From positions 1 to 11,022 of the forward strand of contig JALUWH010000172.1 of assembly GCA_027019685.1 (NCBI GenBank): 11,022 nt of DNA, in the 5' to 3' direction. A model generated the notes under the pieces. That model saw nothing but the letters and a program-made list of their open reading frames with translations, had not been told where the DNA came from and searched no databases. The translations under genes and the position numbers were made by a program. Each line of letters starts with the position of its first letter. The stretch's first letter is position 1. Of this stretch, positions 7,400 to 11,022 are shown piece by piece. The stretch comes from Ghiorsea sp. (GTDB taxonomy: Bacteria > Pseudomonadota > Zetaproteobacteria > Mariprofundales > Mariprofundaceae).

Positions 7400-8835
7400 G
7401 ATGCTTCTCCGTTGCTTTGTGAGGTGGAAGGTTGTGCCGCAGCAAGCGCCACAGCTCGGAACATGGCAGATGCCTTGTTTACACATTCTTGATACTCAGT
7501 TTCAGGTACAGAATCTGCGACCAAACCCGCGCCAGCTTGTACGTTGAGCACGCCATCTTCAATCACAGCCGTGCGAATAATGATACAAGTGTCCATATTT
7601 TCACCACCAAAAGAAATATGGCCAATGCAGCCGCCATAAGGGCCGCGCGGTTGGCCTTCTAATTCATCAATAATCTGCATGGCGCGAATTTTGGGCGCAC
7701 CCGATAATGTGCCTGCGGGGAATGTGGCAGCCAATAAATCCAAGGCATCCACGTCATCACGCAACGTGCCTTCCACTTGCGATACAATATGCATCACATG
7801 GGAATAGCGTTCAATCGCCATAGAATCGGTGACTTTGACTGAACCAAATTTGCTCACTCTACCCAAATCATTGCGCCCTAAGTCCACCAGCATCACGTGT
7901 TCCGCAAGCTCTTTGGTGTCTGCCAACAGCTCTTTTTCCAAAGCCAAATCTTCTGCTTTGGTTTTGCCGCGTGGGCGTGTGCCTGCAATAGGGCGAACAA
8001 TGGCTTTATTGCCTTCTTTGCGCACCAAGGTTTCAGGCGATGAACCAATTAAGGTCACGCCCTGAATCGCCATATAAAATAAATATGGGGATGGATTGAT
8101 ATGGCGAATCGCACGATACAAAGCCAAAGGGTCAACATCCAGCGGTTTGCTAAAGCGTTGCGAGACCACCACCTGAAAAATATCGCCTGCCAGAATGTAT
8201 TCTTTGGCAGTTTCTACCATGGTTTCGTATTCTTGCTGTGTGACATTGGATGGCGGAATGTCCAAGGCAAGTTCATCATTCATGTGCGGATGGAATGGTG
8301 TTGGTGCAGCGGTGTTAGCAAGTGTGCTTTCAATATCATCTAAAATCACATCCGCTTCCGCCTGCGAAGCTTCTAAAACGCACAAGTGCACAATGCCTTT
8401 GAGATTATCAAACACCACAAACCTATCCACCAACATATAAGCGGCGACAGCTTGATGCCCCGTTACTTTTTGCTCCACACCGGGTTCAAATCTATGGATA
8501 ATATCGTAAGAAAAGTAGCCCACAGCACCGCCAGTAAATGGCAAATCATTATCGCTACCCACCACGTCATGGTTGATGACGGTGTTACGAATCCAAGTCA
8601 AAATATCGCCTGCGGCAAAGCGTTGTTCGCTGCCGTCACGATGCTGAATGATTAATCCATTTTCCTCTTCAATGGCAATTTGCGCAGGGTCAAAACCGAT
8701 GATGCTGTAACGCCCCCAATGCTCGCCGCCCTCCGCGCTTTCAAATAGAAAGCAGTCATGATTTCCGCGCAGGCGCGCAAACAAAGATACAGGCGTATCA
8801 CAATCGGCAGATAAAATGCGTTGGAACAGTTTCAC
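7396..8835 (-). CDS. trpE: Anthranilate synthase component I
   Basis: TrpE converts chorismate and ammonia to anthranilate and pyruvate, the committed step of tryptophan synthesis. From the chosen start the protein has 479 residues. The N-terminal domain has LFES (near 30-33) and WGRYSIIG (40-47), corresponding to the region that binds feedback-inhibiting tryptophan in known enzymes. The chorismate-binding domain shows GSSPETLVR, PIAGTRPRGKT, DLGRNDLGRV, AGTLSGAPKIRAMQIIDE, RGPYGGCIG and the C-terminal QAGAGLVADSVPETEYQEC. I prefer the GTG at 8835 because GAGG lies 6 nt upstream and the product opens like other TrpE proteins; ATGs at 8880 and 8865 are in frame but have no visible ribosome binding site. 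No leader peptide with consecutive Trp codons is seen in the about 100 bp before the gene, so classical attenuation is not supported. It is the first gene of the operon and diverges from tRNA-Ala. Confidence 0.95.
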   Translation of the reverse strand: MKLFQRILSADCDTPVSLFARLRGNHDCFLFESAEGGEHWGRYSIIGFDPAQIAIEEENGLIIQHRDGSEQRFAAGDILTWIRNTVINHDVVGSDNDLPFTGGAVGYFSYDIIHRFEPGVEQKVTGHQAVAAYMLVDRFVVFDNLKGIVHLCVLEASQAEADVILDDIESTLANTAAPTPFHPHMNDELALDIPPSNVTQQEYETMVETAKEYILAGDIFQVVVSQRFSKPLDVDPLALYRAIRHINPSPYLFYMAIQGVTLIGSSPETLVRKEGNKAIVRPIAGTRPRGKTKAEDLALEKELLADTKELAEHVMLVDLGRNDLGRVSKFGSVKVTDSMAIERYSHVMHIVSQVEGTLRDDVDALDLLAATFPAGTLSGAPKIRAMQIIDELEGQPRGPYGGCIGHISFGGENMDTCIIIRTAVIEDGVLNVQAGAGLVADSVPETEYQECVNKASAMFRAVALAAAQPSTSQSNGEAS

Positions 8836-8866
8836 AGCAAACCTCGAATCATAAGATGGGCGCATA

Positions 8867-8895
8867 TTGACACAAAACAAAGCACATGGCTAAAT
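8867..8895 (+). promoter_or_regulatory. Candidate tRNA-Ala promoter
   Basis: A perfect -35 box TTGACA (8867-8872) is followed after 17 bp by CTAAAT (8890-8895) with an extended -10 TG at 8887-8888. The bases after it, GCGGC, form a GC-rich discriminator as in many stable-RNA promoters. Transcription would start near 8902, about 39 nt before the tRNA. The -10 box itself is weak. The site overlaps the region where the divergent trpE promoter must also lie. Confidence 0.5.
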
Positions 8896-8940
8896 GCGGC
8901 TCACTTTTGCTGGTGTGAAATTTGTCCATCAGGTAAAAAT

Positions 8941-9016
8941 GGGGCCTTAGCTCAGCTGGGAGAGCGCCACACTGGCAGTGTGGAGGTCAGCGGTTCGATC
9001 CCGCTAGGCTCCACCA
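8941..9016 (+). tRNA. tRNA-Ala (anticodon GGC)
   Basis: The 76 nt fold as a full cloverleaf: acceptor GGGGCCT / AGGCTCC with one G-U pair, D arm GCTC / GAGC, anticodon stem CCACA / TGTGG with loop CTGGCAG, T stem AGCGG / CCGCT with loop TTCGATC, and encoded ACCA at the 3' end. The anticodon at loop positions 34-36 is GGC, reading alanine GCC (and GCU) codons. The gene is intact. It stands at the border between the trp region and an integrase-bearing element. Confidence 0.96.
8990..9016 (+). other. Probable attachment site (attL/attB side) at the tRNA 3' end
   Basis: A P4/DUF4102-type integrase starts less than 200 bp downstream of the tRNA-Ala 3' end and reads away from it, the usual layout for an element integrated into the 3' end of a tRNA gene. 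The exact core cannot be set because the matching direct repeat would lie beyond the right edge. No second copy of the T-arm and acceptor sequence was found inside this window. The limits given are only the T arm to CCA. Confidence 0.45.
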
Positions 9017-9040
9017 TTCGAAAATTTTATATCGTCCAAT

Positions 9041-9075
9041 AAAATCCATTAAACCTTGTGTTTAATGGATTTTTC
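9041..9075 (+). terminator. Intrinsic terminator after tRNA-Ala
   Basis: AAAATCCATTAAA (9041-9053) and TTTAATGGATTTT (9061-9073) form a 13-bp stem around the loop CCTTGTG. The run of T continues into TTTTTC on the plus strand. The stem is AT-rich but long. Because A residues precede the left arm, it may also act on the opposite strand. It lies between the tRNA and the integrase and should isolate the integrase from tRNA transcription. Confidence 0.65.
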
Positions 9076-9126
9076 TTGCCATGTTGTCTAATGTGGTCTT
9101 ATACTATTTCTACAGATACACTTAAA

Positions 9127-9189
9127 TTGACGGTATATTTGACGGTATAAAACATCATTGGATGACAATGGACAGAAATATACCGTCAA
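9127..9189. repeat. Three copies of an 11-bp motif around the integrase start
   Basis: TTGACGGTATA occurs at 9127-9137 and 9139-9149 as direct repeats 12 bp apart. It occurs again as the exact reverse complement TATACCGTCAA at 9179-9189, just before the integrase ribosome binding site (GGAGG, 9194-9198). Such sets near integrase genes can be arm-type integrase sites or binding sites of an excisionase or repressor. The 12-bp phase is slightly more than one helical turn, so both direct copies would face nearly the same side of the DNA. Confidence 0.6.
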
Positions 9190-9203
9190 GGTTGGAGGTA
9201 TAT

Positions 9204-10430
9204 ATGTTACCAGACGTGAAAATTCGAGCAGCAAAGGTGCCCGAGGGCAGGAAGCAATTAAAATTAACTGATGGAGAAGGGTTATATTTGCTTGTTTTGA
9301 AGTCAGGTAAGTATTGGCGCTTCGATTACCGCTATGCAGGCAAGCGTAAAACCTTAGCCATTGGAGTTTATCCTGATATGTCCGCCAAGCTTGCGAGAAA
9401 AGCTAAGACTCAAGCACGTGAGCTTTTAGCAGAGGGGATTGACCCTTCTCAAGTTAAGAAACAGGTGGAGGCTAGGAGAATAGCAGAATCTCATGCTTCC
9501 ACTTTTGAGGGGGTTGCAAGGGAGTGGTTTGCTTCATATTCAAAGGATTTATCTGAGGCTTATGCAGCGAAAGTGATGACAAGCTTGGAGCAAAATGTGT
9601 TTCCTTGGCTAGGAGACTTGCCGATAAAGAGTATAAAAGCATCAATGGTATTGGATACGTTGAAACGCATTGCTGACCGGGGAGCAGAAGAAACGGCGAG
9701 GCGTGTTAAGGCTTTGTGTTCACAAATCTTTTGTTATGGCGTGATACATCATGAGCTTGAAATAGACCCAACAACAATGATTAAAGGCTTCTTAAAGCAT
9801 AAGAAAAGAAGGCATTATGCATGTATTACAGAGCCAAAAAAGGCTGGGGAGTTGATGAGAGCCATTCAAGGGTTTGAAGGCACTTATGTTGTTAAAGCTG
9901 CTCTCATGCTCACCCCTTATGTCTTTTTAAGGCCTGGTGAAGTTAGGTACCTAGAGTGGAAGGAAATTGATCTTGAACACAAACAAATAAAAATAGCAGC
10001 AGAAAAAATGAAGATGAGGCAAGTACATATAGTACCACTATCGGATCAGGCTGTTGCTATTTTGAAAGATATTCAACCCCTTACAGGCAATGGGCGTTAT
10101 GTGTTCCCTTCAATTCGCACGAACAAGCAACCAATCAGTAATAATACGATTAACGTGAGTTTGCGCCGTCTTGGTTATGACAAAAATACGATGACGGCTC
10201 ATGGTTTTAGAGCAATGGCTTCAACTTTATTGCATGAGCTTGGGTTTAATTCTGATTTTATTGAAAGACAATTGGCACATAAAGAAGGCAATGCCATTAA
10301 GGAAGCGTATAATCACGCTAGACATCTACCAGAAAGGGTTAAAATGATGCAATCATGGGCAGATTATTTAGATAGTTTGCGCGATGGTGCTCAAGTTATA
10401 CCCTTTTATTCAGTGCAGAATACCGCTTAA
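9204..10430 (+). CDS. Tyrosine-type site-specific integrase (P4/DUF4102 family)
   Basis: This 408-residue recombinase should insert and excise the element at the neighbouring tRNA-Ala gene. The N-terminal DUF4102 arm-binding domain is clear from LTDGEGLYLLVLKSGKYWRFDYRYAGKRKTLAIGVYPDMS (about 21-60), followed by a core-binding helical domain (about 100-200). The catalytic domain has R243 (FLRPGE), H333 and R336 (HGFR), H359 (LAHKE) and the nucleophile Y369 (EAYNH); all are present, so the enzyme looks functional. I chose the ATG at 9204, since GGAGG lies 5 nt upstream and MLPDVKIRAAK matches the family opening; an ATG at 9162 would extend back through one of the 11-bp repeats. The gene end overlaps the convergent XRE gene by 35 bp. 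Confidence 0.94.
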   Translation: MLPDVKIRAAKVPEGRKQLKLTDGEGLYLLVLKSGKYWRFDYRYAGKRKTLAIGVYPDMSAKLARKAKTQARELLAEGIDPSQVKKQVEARRIAESHASTFEGVAREWFASYSKDLSEAYAAKVMTSLEQNVFPWLGDLPIKSIKASMVLDTLKRIADRGAEETARRVKALCSQIFCYGVIHHELEIDPTTMIKGFLKHKKRRHYACITEPKKAGELMRAIQGFEGTYVVKAALMLTPYVFLRPGEVRYLEWKEIDLEHKQIKIAAEKMKMRQVHIVPLSDQAVAILKDIQPLTGNGRYVFPSIRTNKQPISNNTINVSLRRLGYDKNTMTAHGFRAMASTLLHELGFNSDFIERQLAHKEGNAIKEAYNHARHLPERVKMMQSWADYLDSLRDGAQVIPFYSVQNTA

Positions 10431-10665
10431 GTTGAGGTTCAATTTTTGCAATAAATTCAGCAAGTGTTGAGTCACAAGCGTTACAAATGTCATTGATTTC
10501 AAACAAGTCTAGCCGCCTTTCACCTAACTCATATTTACTAACATAAGTTTGAGGGCGACCGAGCTTTTGTGCCAACTGAACTTGTGTTAGTTGGCTTTCT
10601 TTTCTTAGCTCACGCAAGCATGTTTGCAAAAAGTCCTGTCGAGCACTCCACTTATCTCTATCCAT
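10396..10665 (-). CDS. XRE-family helix-turn-helix transcriptional regulator
   Basis: The 89-residue protein is a single Cro/C1-type DNA-binding domain. The helix-turn-helix lies at about 15-68, with LTQVQLAQKLGRPQTYVSKYELGERRLDLFEI as the recognisable core, and there is only a short C-terminal tail. It likely acts as a repressor of the element, perhaps of itself and of the divergent RCC1 gene, since a palindrome and a good promoter lie just upstream. The ATG at 10665 has no Shine-Dalgarno sequence in front of it and is enclosed by the inverted repeat TCCACTT / AAGTGGA, so initiation may be weak or controlled. The gene is convergent with the integrase and shares 35 bp with its end. It is far from the restriction genes and is not an obvious C-protein of that system. 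Confidence 0.85.
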   Translation of the reverse strand: MDRDKWSARQDFLQTCLRELRKESQLTQVQLAQKLGRPQTYVSKYELGERRLDLFEINDICNACDSTLAEFIAKIEPQLKRYSALNKRV

Positions 10666-10687
10666 GAAGTGGACAATAGATTACTGC

Positions 10688-10714
10688 TTGCAATACCCTA
10701 TTATGGGGTATTAT
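10688..10714 (+). promoter_or_regulatory. Weak candidate promoter for the RCC1-repeat gene
   Basis: Plus-strand TTGCAA (10688-10693) is followed by TATTAT (10709-10714) at a short 15-bp spacing, or by TTATAG at 17 bp. The match is modest. If real, the operator-like palindrome lies in its spacer, so one repressor could control both divergent genes. Confidence 0.3.
10692..10712. promoter_or_regulatory. Palindromic operator candidate in the XRE / RCC1 divergent region
   Basis: A 21-bp near-perfect palindrome has arms AATACCC (10692-10698) and GGGTATT (10706-10712). All pairs match except one T/G, centred on 10702. It overlaps the -10 box of the XRE promoter and lies between the two divergent genes, as expected for the binding site of a small dimeric XRE repressor. 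Which protein binds is inference. Confidence 0.6.
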
Positions 10715-10737
10715 AGTGCGTGTTACTTTTTGCTCAA
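10710..10737 (-). promoter_or_regulatory. Candidate XRE gene promoter
   Basis: On the minus strand TTGAGC (10737-10732) and a consensus TATAAT (10715-10710) are separated by 16 bp. Transcription would begin near 10703, within the palindrome, leaving a leader of about 38 nt before the ATG at 10665. The overlap with the palindrome suggests autorepression. Confidence 0.6.
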
Positions 10738-10798
10738 GATAGTGCGATCCGCCTGTTTTGAGATGCTACATTTCTAACCAAGAACTAGGGGAATTAAA

Positions 10799-11022
10799 TT
10801 GATATTAAAACTTTTGAGAAAGTATTTGTTCATAACGCTTACAATTGCCATGACTATATTACACGTACAATACGCATCGGCAGCAACACCTGCTGTAGCT
10901 GCTGGCGCTGACTTTACAATAGCATTAAAAGCAGATGGAACACTTGTCGCATGGGGAGGCAATAGTTTTGGTCAGGCTACAGTGCCAACAGGTTTATCAG
11001 GTGTAACAGCGATTGCAGCGGG
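10799..11022 (+). CDS. Secreted RCC1-repeat protein, 5' part only
   Basis: The first 74 codons are in the window and the gene runs past the right edge. The start is a TTG at 10799 with AGGGGA about 6 nt upstream. The product opens with a typical signal peptide: basic ILKLLRKY, hydrophobic LFITLTIAMTIL, then a likely cleavage after the Ala in YASA (near residues 26-28). The mature part begins an RCC1/BLIP-II type beta-propeller repeat, with ALKADGTLVAWGGNSFGQ and then VPTGLSGVTAIAAG. This DGTxxAWGxNxxGQ signature recurs many times in bacterial exported propeller proteins, so a long repetitive surface or secreted protein is expected. Function is unknown; BLIP-II binds beta-lactamases, but that role cannot be carried over. 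It diverges from the XRE gene across a palindromic control region. Confidence 0.8.
   Translation, partial: MILKLLRKYLFITLTIAMTILHVQYASAATPAVAAGADFTIALKADGTLVAWGGNSFGQATVPTGLSGVTAIAA

Larger units (their letters stand above)
9017..11022 (+). mobile_element. Left end of a tRNA-Ala-integrated genomic island (right end outside window)
   Basis: The segment holds a tyrosine integrase, an XRE regulator and an RCC1-repeat exported protein, in AT-rich sequence next to a tRNA 3' end. These are the standard marks of an integrative element. No conjugation, replication or phage structural gene is visible in the 2 kb available, so the kind of element cannot be told. Confidence 0.65.

Noticed and set aside
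7400..7486. Upstream in-frame start for trpG
   Set aside because: The added residues lie inside trpE and do not resemble TrpG; the ATGA overlap at 7399 has a good GGAG.
8850..8872. trpE promoter TTGTGT-16-TATGAT on the minus strand
   Set aside because: It would place the transcription start on or next to the ribosome binding site of the GTG start, so it is unlikely to be the main promoter.
8821..9042. Plus-strand open frame of 73 codons across the tRNA
   Set aside because: It runs through tRNA-Ala and its peptide (GALAQLGERHTGSVEVSGSIPLGS) is a familiar artefact of translating a tRNA gene.
10396..10665. XRE protein as controller (C protein) of the restriction system
   Set aside because: C proteins are normally encoded beside their R-M genes; this one is about 5 kb away, across the trp genes and a tRNA, within a different element.
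10774..10962. 62-codon minus-strand frame at the right end
   Set aside because: It is antisense to the signal peptide and first repeat of the RCC1-type gene, which has a good ribosome binding site and clear motifs.

Overview
The window looks like proteobacterial chromosome. The gene order trpE-trpG-trpD-trpC with trpF/B/A elsewhere is common in gamma-, beta- and some other proteobacteria, the ribosome binding sites are ordinary AGGA/GGAG types, and the tRNA encodes its own CCA. I cannot name the genus. The core genes have moderate GC. Two stretches (about 3160-5800 and about 9020-11022) are visibly more AT-rich and carry accessory genes.

Layout, left to right. (1) 12-2189, minus: a ygiQ-family radical SAM gene. 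(2) 2190-2361: a short intergenic region with a 138-bp element bounded by 13-bp inverted repeats of the CATTCCCGCG type. (3) 2362-8835, minus: a trp operon read trpE > trpG > trpD > [methyltransferase > restriction endonuclease] > trpC. (4) 8941-9016, plus: tRNA-Ala(GGC), divergent from trpE, followed by an intrinsic terminator. (5) 9017 to the right edge: the start of an integrated element, with a DUF4102/P4-type tyrosine integrase reading away from the tRNA, a convergent XRE regulator, a palindromic operator-like site, and the 5' part of a secreted RCC1-repeat protein cut by the window edge.

The most notable object is the two-gene restriction-modification system inside the trp operon, exactly between trpD and trpC. 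The endonuclease belongs to the AlwI / Nt.BstNBI family, which recognises short asymmetric sites and cuts outside them. All four acidic positions of its catalytic domain are present at the same spacing I recall for Nt.BstNBI. The partner is a beta-class amino-methyltransferase with a DPAY motif IV. The junctions leave only 1 nt between trpD and the methyltransferase, 4 nt between methyltransferase and endonuclease, and 10 nt between endonuclease and trpC. Each downstream gene takes its ribosome binding site from the end of the gene before it. I see no convincing separate promoter, so defence and tryptophan synthesis are probably transcribed together and translationally linked.

The trp gene products make anthranilate from chorismate (TrpE+TrpG), phosphoribosyl-anthranilate (TrpD) and indole-glycerol phosphate (TrpC). 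The right-hand element uses the tRNA-Ala 3' end as its likely attachment site. It has three copies of an 11-bp motif around the integrase start and a divergent control region between the XRE gene and the RCC1 gene. Its far end lies outside the window.
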